From Halichondria panicea (lineage: Eukaryota; Porifera; Demospongiae; Suberitida; Halichondriidae), in assembly GCF_963675165.1 (NCBI RefSeq), contig NC_087384.1, positions 3,837,182 through 3,901,181 on the forward strand: a stretch of DNA of 64,000 nt. The letters are read 5' to 3'. The position numbers were made by a program, and so were the translations under genes. Of the stretch, positions 11,937-20,381 are shown one piece after another; within the stretch, counting starts at the first letter, position 1, and each line of letters starts with the position of its first letter. A model generated the notes under the pieces. The model saw only the letters and a list, made by a program, of their open reading frames with translations. It was not told the origin of the DNA and did no database searches.

Positions 11937-12126
11937 TGTTATTTTCTAGAACATCACAGAATCACAAAACAGAACTAAGAGTAAAGGTCACACACGTGGC
12001 TTAATCACACACGTGGCTTAAAATACAAACACACAAGAATATTCTAGAAGACCAAAGGTCACTAATAATTCATTACGTAATGGCTAAATATACTAATTAC
12101 AACAAGTCAGAGTTCAGTTTCCAACA
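11937..12126 (-). repeat. Copia 3' LTR (190 bp)
   Basis: Begins TGTTATTTTCTAGAACATCA on the plus strand and ends CAGTTTCCAACA. It is 17 bp longer than the partner LTR because TCACACACGTGGCTTAA is present twice in tandem (11988-12004 and 12005-12021). Immediately inside (minus-strand sense) is the purine tract AAGTGGGAG at about 12127-12135, the expected polypurine tract for plus-strand priming. Confidence 0.93.
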
Positions 12127-12943
12127 CTCCCACTTAGGATTTGTCACAAGTTCTTCTATTCCCATTAGGGTACGCAATTTCTCGAACTGACCACGAGGAA
12201 TGGGCTTGGTAAGTATATCCGCAACCATCTCAGAGGTAGGGCAATAAGCGACATCGACAATGCCATCCTCCAGTGCTTTCCGTATGAAGTGAAATCGAAT
12301 ATCGATATGCTTTGTTCTGGAGTGCGCAATTGGATTTCGAGACCAATTGGATTTCGAGACAGTGCTAAGGCTCCTTGGTTATCTTCCTTGATAACAATCG
12401 GTTCTGTTGGCATCTGTAGATCTGTAAGCAACTTCTGGAGCCATGTTGCTTCTTGTGCAGCCAGACTTAGTGCCACATACTCGGCTTCTGTTGTGGACAG
12501 AGCAACCACTGCTTGCTTCTTGCTTAACCAGCTTACTGCTCCACCAGCGAGTAAAAACAGATTTCCTGTAGTTGAACGTCTGTCATCCAGATCCCCTCCC
12601 CAGTCAGCATCTGAAAATCCAGTGACTGGTTTTCCATCCTTACAGTACTTCAATGCCAGATTCATCGTTTTCTTCAGATAACGGAATAATAACGGAATAT
12701 TCTCTTTACTGCAGTTTTGTGAGCTTCTGTTGGGTTAGAGCAAAATTTAGAAACTGCTCCCACTGCCTGGGCAATGTCCGGGCGAGTACGCAAACCTGCA
12801 TAGAGCAGACTACCTACCATTGACTGATATTCAACATGGTCAGTAGATCCACTCACTTGATCATCTTTGACTAGCTTCACATTACAATCGGCTGGGGTAG
12901 AAACATTGTTTGCATCTGCAAGGCCAAACTTCTTGAGCATCAA
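12127..12943 (-). pseudogene. Copia RT C-terminus and RNase H, frameshifted
   Basis: The piece at 12674-12943 carries the end of the reverse transcriptase connection region (SMVGSLLYAGLRTRPDIAQA). The piece at 12165-12665 carries copia RNase H: FSDADWGGDLDDRRSTTG, then LSTTEAEYVALS and EDNQGALALSRNPI. The acidic residues typical of RNase H (DAD, TEAE, ED) are visible. The two pieces are out of frame because of a perfect 11-bp tandem duplication at 12678-12699. The C-terminal tail leaves frame at a perfect 17-bp duplication, 12327-12343 repeated at 12344-12360. Confidence 0.88.
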
Positions 12944-12945
12944 CT

Positions 12946-14019
12946 TTATGTACTGCTTCTGGTGTAGCCAAACACAACACTCACACCTAAACAGTAATGA
13001 AGTGGACCCATGTCCTTCATTCTGAACTGCTTGGACAGGAGCCCTTTCGTTTCCAACAGGACTTCAATGACATCTGAAATGAGAATCAGGTCATCAACGT
13101 AGACAGCTATGATTGTTGTGTGCTCATTGAGTCGGGTAAACACGCATGAATCAGCGTCGCTTTGTACAAATCCAATTTGTATCATAAACTCTCTCAAAGC
13201 TCGGTTCCAACACCTAGGTGCTTGTTTTAATCCTTTTAATCCATAAAGAGATTTCTTCAATTTGTAGACAAGATTTTCTTTCCCCGAAACTTGGTATCCA
13301 TCAGGTTGTTGCATGTAAATTTTCTCATCGAGCTCGCCATTGAGGAATGCAGTAACTACATCCATTTGATAGACGATCATATCCTTTTGTACAGCAAGGG
13401 CCAAAAGTGTTCGAACTGACGAAAAATGCACAACTGGTGAGAACGTCTCTTCAAAATCGATTCCGTATCTCCCGTATCTCTGAGAATACCCTTTTGCAAC
13501 CAGCCTGCTCTTAAATCGTTCAACTTTGCCTTCTCCGTCATACTTGACTTTAAATACCCATTTGCAGCCTACCACTGCTCTTCCTTCGGGGGGTTCTACC
13601 AAATCCCAAGTATCGTTGTCGACCAGAGACTGATACTCAGCGTCAGTTGCAAGTTTCCAATATTTTGCATGAGGACTTTTGAGTGCTTCATCAAATGATA
13701 CTGGCTCGGGTATTTCTTGCATAATGCAGGCACGGTGCTCAGGTACGATTGCTGTATCAGCAAATTCTGTAGTGGTCGTGTCAGCAGATTCGGAATGTCC
13801 ATAGTAGTCTGGACGTTGCACAGTTCGTTCTGATCTTCGTAGTGGTTCTTCCAGGTTTCGTTCCGATCTACGTGGTAGTTCTTCCGACCGATTCTTCAGG
13901 CTCATCGAACATTTCGCCTTCATCTTCAGGCTCATCGAACAAGTCAGGTAGGATTGGTACACTTTCAGTGCCATCTTTTCGGTTGAGAAATCGAAAGTCA
14001 GATTCATTAAACACAACAT
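12946..14019 (-). pseudogene. Copia reverse transcriptase region
   Basis: This minus-strand frame begins in the linker after integrase (two repeats of an LRRSER motif), then enters copia RT: GCKWVFKVKYDGEGKVERFK, RLVAKGYSQ, DFEETFSPVV, YQMDVVTAFLNGELDEKIYM and the active-site YVDD. The active-site aspartates are intact. A 9-bp tandem duplication (13463-13471 repeated at 13472-13480) adds an in-frame RYG before the conserved GIDFEETFSPV. The upstream boundary overlaps the integrase frame, showing another frame shift near 14000. Confidence 0.9.
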
Positions 14020-14374
14020 CTCTTCGGATGATGACCTTATCAGTGTTAATATCGATCAATCTGTATCCTTTAGGATTTTTACTATAACCAACAAAACACA
14101 TTCTTCGTGCCTTCTTGTCAAGTTTTCTTCTTTGTGCATTTGACACATGACTATAGGCAGCACACCCAAACACCTTGAGATTACTGATGTCCGGCTTGTG
14201 ACCATGCCACTTCTCATAAGGTGTGAGTTGCTCTTCGTTGGCAGATGTGGTAGTACGATTCCTGAGATAGGCAGCAGTTGATACTGCCTCAGCCCAAAAT
14301 CTATTGGGTAGATTAGAATGAGATAGCATAGCTCTCGCTGATTCCACAAGTGTACGGTTTAGCCGTTCTGCCAC
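13868..14374 (-). pseudogene. Copia integrase C-terminal half
   Basis: Reads MAERLNRTLVESARAMLSHS and then FWAEAVSTAAYLRNR, the conserved stretch around the third integrase catalytic residue and C-terminal region of copia polyproteins, followed by KVFGCAAYSHVSNAQRRKLD. It is out of frame with the upstream gag-protease-integrase ORF; the join lies near 14360-14460. The region that should hold the second catalytic Asp (usually in an RTDNG-like motif) reads RTE and has lost bases, so integrase is dead in this copy. Confidence 0.88.
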
Positions 14375-16047
14375 ACCATTCTGTTGGGGAGAATGAGGTA
14401 CAGTGAGTTGGTGTTTGATTCCGTTTGATGCGAGATATGCTCTGTTCTCAGTTTCATTATCGGCTCATCGCACTCCTTCGTCATCATTGCCTCAAATAGT
14501 TTGAACTTCTCAAACACTTCTGATTTGTGCTTGATAAAATGGACAGAGACACATCTTGTATAGTCGTCAATAAATGTGAGAAAGTAGCGACTTCCACCAA
14601 TCGACTCTGCCTGAAATGGTCCACACACATCACTATGAATGAGTTCTAGTTTTCTTTTCGACTGTTTATGTGTCAGAGACTTGAAGGGTTTGCGCTGCAT
14701 CTTTCCCTCCACACATCCTTCGCAAAACGATAACTCGGAGGTTGTTGACAGTTTAATGCCAGATGCTAAATTTCGATCCACAAGAGTGTTGAGTTGTTGC
14801 TTGTTCAGGTGACCTAACCGTTGATGCCACAAGTCAACTTCTGGTAAGTTTTCTGTTACCACTGAAACATTTTCTTTGTCAGTTAGGACTTCGACTTCAC
14901 ACTTCAGTTGATACAGTTTTCCGGTTAGTGACCCCATTCCTTGAAGACTTCCTTTGGGACCTTTGATCCAACATCGTACTTGATTGAATTTCACTGTGTT
15001 CCCCTTTTTTGCTGCTGCTCTTACAGAGAACAAATTGCAAGCCAGCTTCGGAACGTGTAATACATCATACATTACGGCTTTCTTACTATTGCTGACCTTG
15101 AACAACATGTTTACTCGGACGGTTCCAACTCCCACTGCTTCAACAGTTCTGCTGTCACCAAGGCCAACTTTCTCGGGAGTAGAGAATGCTCGATACGTTG
15201 AAAAATACTCTCTCTTGGGAGTCATATGACTGGACGCACCAGAGTCTATCAACCACTTGTTTTCAGGTACTTCATCGGATACTGGGAATGCTCCTTCATC
15301 TTCATTGCTTGATTCAACTTCATCTTCAGTGATCTTTGCTCGGTGCTGTGACGACCCTCTTCGTTTTGGACAGAACCGTTGAACGTGTCCAGGTTCGTCA
15401 CAAGTCCAGCACCTTGGGGTCTTCCGCCTTTGATTTCCCAATAACACTGAATCGTGTGGTGCCTCAGACTTCAGTTCTTGGGCTTTGAGTTTGCGTTCGT
15501 GATGTATTAGCTGCTGCTGGACAAAGTCTAGTGTCAGATCATCTACGCGTGCCTCAAGTGCAGTAACTACAATAGAGAATGATGAAGGCAGACTTCCTAG
15601 GAGGGTGACAACTTGATCTTCCTCGGAGATTGGTGCTCCAATTGAGCTGAGTTTGTCAGTCAGTTCTTTCATTTCCTTTAGGTGCATGTTGATACAGTTT
15701 CCCTCACTCATTTCCTTCCTAAAGTACTGCTTTTTAAGGAAAAGTTTGTTGGCTAACGTTTCCCTCTCGAAATGTTTTTTGAGGGAATTCCAGGCTTCCT
15801 CTGGTCTTTCACAGGAGGTTATCAGGTACAATTGTGATGTACTAACTGACATAGCAATGACAGAGAATGCCTTCTGTGATTCACTTTGATGCTTCGTTTG
15901 TTGTTCGACTGTTGCATCTTCTGCAATTACAGCTGATCCATCTGCATACTTCCATAGGCCTTTGGCCAGTAACAGATGTTTCACTTGAAATTTCCACGTG
16001 ATCCAATTGGACCCGTCTAGTTTCTCCACAGTCCACTTGTCTTCCAT
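14359..16047 (-). CDS. Copia gag, zinc knuckle, protease and integrase N-half
   Basis: A 562-codon frame opens at an ATG (16045-16047) about 115 bp inside the 5' LTR. Residues 1-200 resemble copia gag (start MEDKWTVEKLDGSNWITWKF). A CX2CX4HX4C zinc knuckle is at 213-226 (CWTCDEPGHVQRFC). The retroviral-type aspartic protease motif DSGASSHM starts at 268. The integrase HHCC zinc module is at H408, H413, C442 and C445, and the first integrase Asp is in HSDVCGPF (D473). After about residue 533 the frame diverges from the integrase core. The products would form the particle and mature the polyprotein in the cytoplasm. Confidence 0.92.
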   Translation of the reverse strand: MEDKWTVEKLDGSNWITWKFQVKHLLLAKGLWKYADGSAVIAEDATVEQQTKHQSESQKAFSVIAMSVSTSQLYLITSCERPEEAWNSLKKHFERETLANKLFLKKQYFRKEMSEGNCINMHLKEMKELTDKLSSIGAPISEEDQVVTLLGSLPSSFSIVVTALEARVDDLTLDFVQQQLIHHERKLKAQELKSEAPHDSVLLGNQRRKTPRCWTCDEPGHVQRFCPKRRGSSQHRAKITEDEVESSNEDEGAFPVSDEVPENKWLIDSGASSHMTPKREYFSTYRAFSTPEKVGLGDSRTVEAVGVGTVRVNMLFKVSNSKKAVMYDVLHVPKLACNLFSVRAAAKKGNTVKFNQVRCWIKGPKGSLQGMGSLTGKLYQLKCEVEVLTDKENVSVVTENLPEVDLWHQRLGHLNKQQLNTLVDRNLASGIKLSTTSELSFCEGCVEGKMQRKPFKSLTHKQSKRKLELIHSDVCGPFQAESIGGSRYFLTFIDDYTRCVSVHFIKHKSEVFEKFKLFEAMMTKECDEPIMKLRTEHISHQTESNTNSLYLILPNRMVWQNG

Positions 16048-16147
16048 GACTGGACAAATCCGTTGATCCTTGATCCGACAAATCCATTGATCTTGATCCG
16101 AGTTCTGTTTACTGTTATCTAGATCTACTGCTCAGCTTAGGCGTTGC

Positions 16148-16161
16148 CTGGGCCCATAACC
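16148..16161 (-). promoter_or_regulatory. Primer-binding site for an internal (half) initiator tRNA-Met
   Basis: Plus-strand CTGGGCCCATAACC, directly abutting the 5' LTR, is the sense sequence of the anticodon stem-loop of eukaryotic initiator tRNA-Met. Drosophila copia is known to prime from a cleaved 5' half of this tRNA, and the site here has the same position and register, unlike the usual 3'-CCA-complementary site. Confidence 0.82.
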
Positions 16162-16334
16162 TGTTATTTTCTAGAACATCACAGAATCACAAAACAGAAC
16201 TAAGAGTAAAGGTCACACACGTGGCTTAAAATACAAAAACACAAGAATATTCTAGAAGACCAAAGGTCACTAATAATTCATTACGTAATGGCTAAATATA
16301 CTAATTACAACAAGTCAGAGTTCAGTTTCCAACA
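16162..16334 (-). repeat. Copia 5' LTR (173 bp)
   Basis: Starts TGTTATTTTCTAGAACATCA and ends CAGTTTCCAACA. It lacks the 17-bp duplication found in the other LTR and so represents the ancestral state. The LTR is short, as in many copia elements. No obvious TATA box was assigned. Confidence 0.93.
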
Positions 16335-16339
16335 TGATG

Positions 16340-16652
16340 ACATGTACATTAATGAATACTTTAAGCTTATGTATCTAAAACTGTTCGACATCACATGACA
16401 ATGATATACATTCCTATCCAGAATATTAATAACAAGTGACTTCTGAGATGTGATATCTATACCATAGGCGTGATAGTGATCATCAAAATAACGTACTTCA
16501 CAATGACGTACATTAAAAAGAACCATATCACCAGCAATGACAATAAGTTCCTCAATAACAGATGTATTCACACTTATACCGGGGACCATTTCAATAATAC
16601 GTTGTTGAATTTCATTATTAAGTGTTGAGGACGGTGGTCCACATTCAACCAC
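16340..16652 (-). pseudogene. C-terminal fragment of a hypothetical protein
   Basis: The minus-strand frame starts at 16652 (MVECGPPSSTLNNEIQQRII) and continues with NVRHCEVRYFDDHYHAYGI. The latter resembles the C-terminal segment of a repeated sponge/cnidarian hypothetical family containing a D-H-x-HAY motif (recalled, not searched). The frame runs into the copia LTR, which supplies its present stop, so it is cut off by the insertion. Function unknown. Confidence 0.35.
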
Positions 16653-16726
16653 TATTTGTATAACATGCTAAACGCTGATGGTGGTTTGCTAAGAAAGTGT
16701 AATATTCTTAACCGATTATGCGCAAA

Positions 16727-16788
16727 TGACGCCTATTGGCGTCACTCTGGAAAGTGGCCGACACGGCCGTTGACGCCAATTGGCGTCA
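16727..16788. promoter_or_regulatory. Twin 18-bp palindromes, possible dimer-binding sites
   Basis: TGACGCCTATTGGCGTCA (16727-16744) and TGACGCCAATTGGCGTCA (16771-16788) are the same palindrome apart from the central base, 44 bp apart; the second is perfect. Between them is GGCCGACACGGCC. Such paired dyads could bind a dimeric regulator or be remnants of a short inverted-repeat element. Nothing ties them to a gene. Confidence 0.4.
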
Positions 16789-17222
16789 TATGCAGCGATC
16801 CGGCTTCTCTCTGCGGTAAAGAAACCAGGGTGGGGTAGTTTCCAGGGTGGGGTAGTTTAACGCTACGACTACGTCCAGTTACTGTTTAGGTAAGTATATA
16901 TGCAGTCAAAAACTTATTTTTGCAATACACGCTTGAATATGCAGCTACTTTACAAATTAAATATTAATTATTAGCATACTTTCAAAAAATTATATAGAGC
17001 ATGCCACACTAGACCAGTAAGGAGGTGCTGCAAGTAGAAGATCTAGCACCTGAGTACAGCGAAATAGACAGAGACGTGCCGGGTGGTGATGATGAATTTT
17101 CTGATCAATAACAGTTTAGAGAGGAGCTGGACAGTTACATTACTCCAACCAACAAATAAAATAGCTTCACTCAATGCATGGACTAAAAACAAGAGACCAC
17201 AAATAACAAGAGACCACAAATA

Positions 17223-17525
17223 CTTTGTTACTTTAGTTACTTTGTTAACCCCAAGAAAACGTGGCTAGTTACTAAAGATGGCTCCCTCTCCACAGCCTCT
17301 CAGATATTTGGGGATTCTGAGGTCAACATCACCACGGAAGGAAGACCAGTGCTTGGTTCCCCAATTGGCAAACAGGAGTTCATATCTGATTTTGTAACAG
17401 GAAAAGTAACAAACTGGATAGCGGAAATTGAAAAACTGTCGGAAATAGCAGACAGCCAACCGCACGCAGCCTATGGTGCTATCACTCATGGCCTTGCAAG
17501 TAAAATAATGGGCCTACCTCTCAAT
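17223..17525 (+). pseudogene. LINE RT/thumb fragment
   Basis: Frame open from about 17223 to 17543, encoding YFVNPKKTWLVTKDGSLSTA, then GRPVLGSPIGKQEFISDFV and SQPHAAYGAITHGLASK. These match the region following the RT catalytic core of a family of LINEs common in sponges and cnidarians (recalled pattern). A one-base frame change near 17510-17525 separates it from the next ORF. The catalytic YxDD part is absent. Confidence 0.6.
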
Positions 17526-17526
17526 A

Positions 17527-18690
17527 ACTACCCCAGATATTGACCAACTACTGCTTCCCCTTGAGAACTCCATTCGAACCACCTTGCTCCCAAAACTTAC
17601 AGGCAGAGACGCACCCAATGATCTCGAGAGGAGTCTATTTGCCCTCCCTGCTCGCCTAGGAGGTTTAAATATAGGAAACCCGGCGTCGTTGGCAGTCCAA
17701 CCATACACATCATCACAACAGGTGACAAAACCTCTCGTTGACTTAATAGCTTCGCAAAACAAAAATTACCCCTATGAAGTCCTCTTACACCAAATCAACA
17801 CGAAGAACAAAATAAAAGAAACAAGAAGAAGTACAGGACTGCAGGTGGCTAATGAGATACAAGAGTCTCTCACACCACCAATGCAATTAGCAACAGACCT
17901 TGCAAGAGAAAAAGGCGCCTCCAGCTGGCTCACTGCTTTACCGCTAGAAGAGCATGGATTCGCACTCCACAAAACAGCATTCCGTGATGCCATTGCCCTT
18001 CGGTATGGCTGGCCCCCATCGCAGATCCCCACAAACTGTGTGTGTGGCCATTCTTTTTCAGTGCAACATGCCCTCTCGTGCCCTAGAGGAGGATTCCCCT
18101 CAATTAGACACAACGAGCTGAGAGACATCACAGCATCGCTTTTAAAAGAAACTTGCCATGGAGTGGCCACTGAACCGTCTCTACAACCCATCACAAGCGA
18201 AACATTCAACAGAACCACCGCAAATCGACAGAACGGTGCCCGTCTTGATGTAGTGGCTAATGGTATTTGGGGAAGTTCTTTCGAGAGAGCGTTCTTTGAC
18301 GTTAGGGTTTTTAACCCATTTGCTCCCTCGAACAGACACTCCTCTCTAACCGCATCTTATCGCCACCATGAGAACCTGAAAAAGAGGCACTATGAACAAC
18401 GTATAAGAGAAGTGGAGCACTCCTCTTTTACCCCCCTGGTCTTCGCTACCACAGGTGGCCTTGGCCCAGCAGCTGGAGCCTTCTACAAACGCCTGGCCAG
18501 CATGCTCTCAGACAAATGGAAGCAACCATACAGCACCACCATTGGCTGGCTAAGATGTAGAATATCTTTCTCTCTACTCAGATCCTCCATCATGTGTCTG
18601 AGAGGCGCCAGATCTTCGAAGTCATCCTTCAACGGCCATCTAGCTGCTTCCGTGGACCTCACCATTGCGGACTCCAACCTCTCTGTCTAA
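17527..18690 (+). CDS. LINE C-terminal region with Cys/His cluster and PD-(D/E)XK-like motif
   Basis: The open frame reads TTPDIDQLLLPLENSIRTTL and continues to the stop at 18690. The long C-terminal part contains a Cys/His cluster (CVCGHSFSVQHALSC, then RHNE) and, about 55 residues later, ARLDVVANGIWG...FFDVRVFNPFAPSN. The latter has the D...(D/E)xK-like layout of restriction-like endonucleases in early-branching LINEs, with a DVR in place of a canonical ExK. Role inferred: target nicking during retrotransposition. Family membership is from memory; fold assignment is tentative. Confidence 0.6.
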   Translation, partial: TTPDIDQLLLPLENSIRTTLLPKLTGRDAPNDLERSLFALPARLGGLNIGNPASLAVQPYTSSQQVTKPLVDLIASQNKNYPYEVLLHQINTKNKIKETRRSTGLQVANEIQESLTPPMQLATDLAREKGASSWLTALPLEEHGFALHKTAFRDAIALRYGWPPSQIPTNCVCGHSFSVQHALSCPRGGFPSIRHNELRDITASLLKETCHGVATEPSLQPITSETFNRTTANRQNGARLDVVANGIWGSSFERAFFDVRVFNPFAPSNRHSSLTASYRHHENLKKRHYEQRIREVEHSSFTPLVFATTGGLGPAAGAFYKRLASMLSDKWKQPYSTTIGWLRCRISFSLLRSSIMCLRGARSSKSSFNGHLAASVDLTIADSNLSV

Positions 18691-18770
18691 ACTCTGAATA
18701 ATAATATTATAGCTTCACATTACCCTGCCATATCTATATTTCAGCCTCAGTCACTCATTCATTACATGTT

Positions 18771-18805
<35 letters not shown>

Positions 18806-19084
18806 CAGCTGAAGTGATCCCGTACCAGAAACAATTGAATAGGGTAGAATTGTGACTGGTTGTTGGCTGACTCTGGATCCTATACTCCAGCCTGGCAGGA
18901 GCCATACCTCTCTAAGTCTAAGACTCCAGGCTTCTTTGCTGTGATCCCAGTCCACCACAGTACATGTCTCATGTGACATGTACCACTCAATGTTTCAGCA
19001 TGCCTCCAGTCTAGATCTGGTTTAGTTTTATTGCTTGCTGTGCTAGTCATACATGCTACATGCACTGCATCATCAGGTTTCTTT

Positions 19085-19280
19085 ATTACCCGAGGCGCGT
19101 GGGCGGCCACGGGTATAGTAGTCTGTTGGTTTGTTACCCGAGGCGCACGTGGGCGGCCACGGGTATAGTAGTCTGTTGGTTTGTTACCCGAGGCGCGTGG
19201 GCGGCCACGGGTATAGTAGTCTGTTGGTTTGTTACCCGAGGCGCGTGGGCGGCCACGGGTATAGTAGTCTGTTGGTTTGT
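19085..19280. repeat. Four tandem copies of a 48-50-bp GC-rich hairpin module
   Basis: Starts at about 19085, 19134, 19184 and 19232. Each copy reads TTACCCGAGGCGCGTGGGCG then GCCACGGGTATAGTAGTCTG then TTGGTTTG. ACCCG/CGGGT and GTGG/CCAC arms could fold into a hairpin. Single or double copies recur at about 21367-21460, 43417-43510, 45671 and 46471 in the same position of other array units. It is not a CRISPR: there are no spacers and the host is eukaryotic. Confidence 0.85.
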
Positions 19281-19751
19281 TTGTTTGTTTGTTTGTTTGT
19301 GATGGGCTTTTCTACTCACCTGGATGTCACAGCACTGCGTTTACAGCATGGATAGCCTTCACACAACAATATCTTGATTTAAATAGTGGCAGATTTTGAT
19401 GTTAAAGCTTCTTTGTCGAGCAAAAGCTAAGAAGCTTGTGACTAGGTCTGCTTACCTGGATGTTCTAGCACTGCGTTTACAGCATGAGTAGCCTCCACAC
19501 AACAAGTTTGTACTTTTGATAGTGGCAGCTTTCGGTGTTAAAGCTCCTTTGTCTAATAAAAGCGAGCAAAATGTAGCTTGAACAGAACTTGCACATGCGT
19601 TACTTATAACTGAAGTGATCCTGTACCAAGAAAACGATGGAACAGGGTCACTAAAGTAGAAAGCTGTATATACCAGGAACAATGGAACAGGGTCACTAAA
19701 GTAGAAGCTTGAATTATAGCTCCTACTGCTGACTGGGATCCTACTCCATGC

Positions 19752-20381
19752 TAGTCTCGAATACCCGCCTCAACCTAAAAGCTTGAGTCTGGTCAAACTC
19801 ACATTGAGGTTTGGTTCAGATGTGTCCAGGAATTTCTTGGACATTTAATTGACCACAAGTGGGAATTGACCACAAGTGGGTGTGAAACATGAATAAAATT
19901 ATAGTCTACATGAATATCATTATAGCTAACCGCCACGGCAGCATGGATTGTTACTAATTAGCCCCTGACATGACAGAAGGCGACGTAGGAAAATTCATGG
20001 AGAGAGTTGTAAGGATGTGATATACTAGAACTCTTCAGACTAGCAACAGGACCTTTGGAACACCTTGTCGAAATTAACAGCCTAAATACTCATTTATGTG
20101 AATGTGACCGTCGACCATGGTTTTCATGGCCCTCTAGCTCTGTGCAATGATGGCTTCAAGCTCAGTGTTTTTCTCGTAGGCTTTCAACTCCTAGCCTTAA
20201 TTGATACACTGTCTGATATAGCCCTCTGTGTATGTTCTGTCCCTAACACCGGTGGCTTGTGGCTTTATCACTATGTTTGTGGGCGTGTAGCCCACTTGAC
20301 TTTGCTGACTGTGCAGAACAAAGTTCATATGTGAGTTTGACCAGACTCAAGCTTTTAGGTTGAGGCGGGTATTCGAGACTA
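19752..20381. mobile_element. 630-bp MITE with 9-bp target duplication (MULE-like)
   Basis: Termini TAGTCTCGAATACCCGCC... and its inverse, with arms extending over 50 bp, flanked on both sides by ACTCCATGC (19743-19751 and 20382-20390). Excising it joins a normal array unit, so it inserted into the repeat. A 9-bp duplication is typical of Mutator-like elements. No coding capacity recognised. Confidence 0.85.

Larger units (their letters stand above)
11932..16339 (-). mobile_element. Copia-type LTR retrotransposon, complete but degenerate
   Basis: The element runs on the minus strand between LTRs at 11937-12126 and 16162-16334. Both LTRs start TG and end CA. Five-base flanks TAATG (11932-11936) and TGATG (16335-16339) match at four positions and are probably the target-site duplication. 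Domain order in the coding strand is gag, zinc knuckle, aspartic protease, integrase, reverse transcriptase, RNase H, which is the Ty1/copia (Pseudoviridae-type) order. The reading frame is broken at least four times, so the copy is not autonomous. The LTR pair differs by one 17-bp duplication and a few substitutions, suggesting a fairly recent insertion. Confidence 0.93.
17223..18801 (+). mobile_element. 5'-truncated non-LTR retrotransposon with poly(A) tail
   Basis: The 3' portion of a LINE-like element: the end of a reverse transcriptase-type region (about 17223-17525), a C-terminal region with a Cys/His cluster and a possible restriction-like endonuclease (17527-18690), a short 3' UTR, and a 27-base A run (18775-18801). 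Poly(A) joined directly to the large repeat unit at 18802 indicates target-primed insertion there. The 5' part including the RT catalytic core is missing, consistent with 5' truncation. Confidence 0.75.

Noticed and set aside
12289..12681. Plus-strand 130-codon ORF
   Set aside because: Antisense shadow of the copia RNase H region. No features of its own.
18880..18980. Possible tRNA-like segment in the array unit
   Set aside because: No A-box/B-box pair, acceptor stem or GGTTCRANYCC motif could be found. No tRNA gene was recognised anywhere in the window.
19085..19280. CRISPR-like tandem repeats
   Set aside because: Repeats are contiguous without unique spacers, the surroundings are eukaryotic (introns, LINE, Helitron, copia), and the module belongs to a larger repeat unit.
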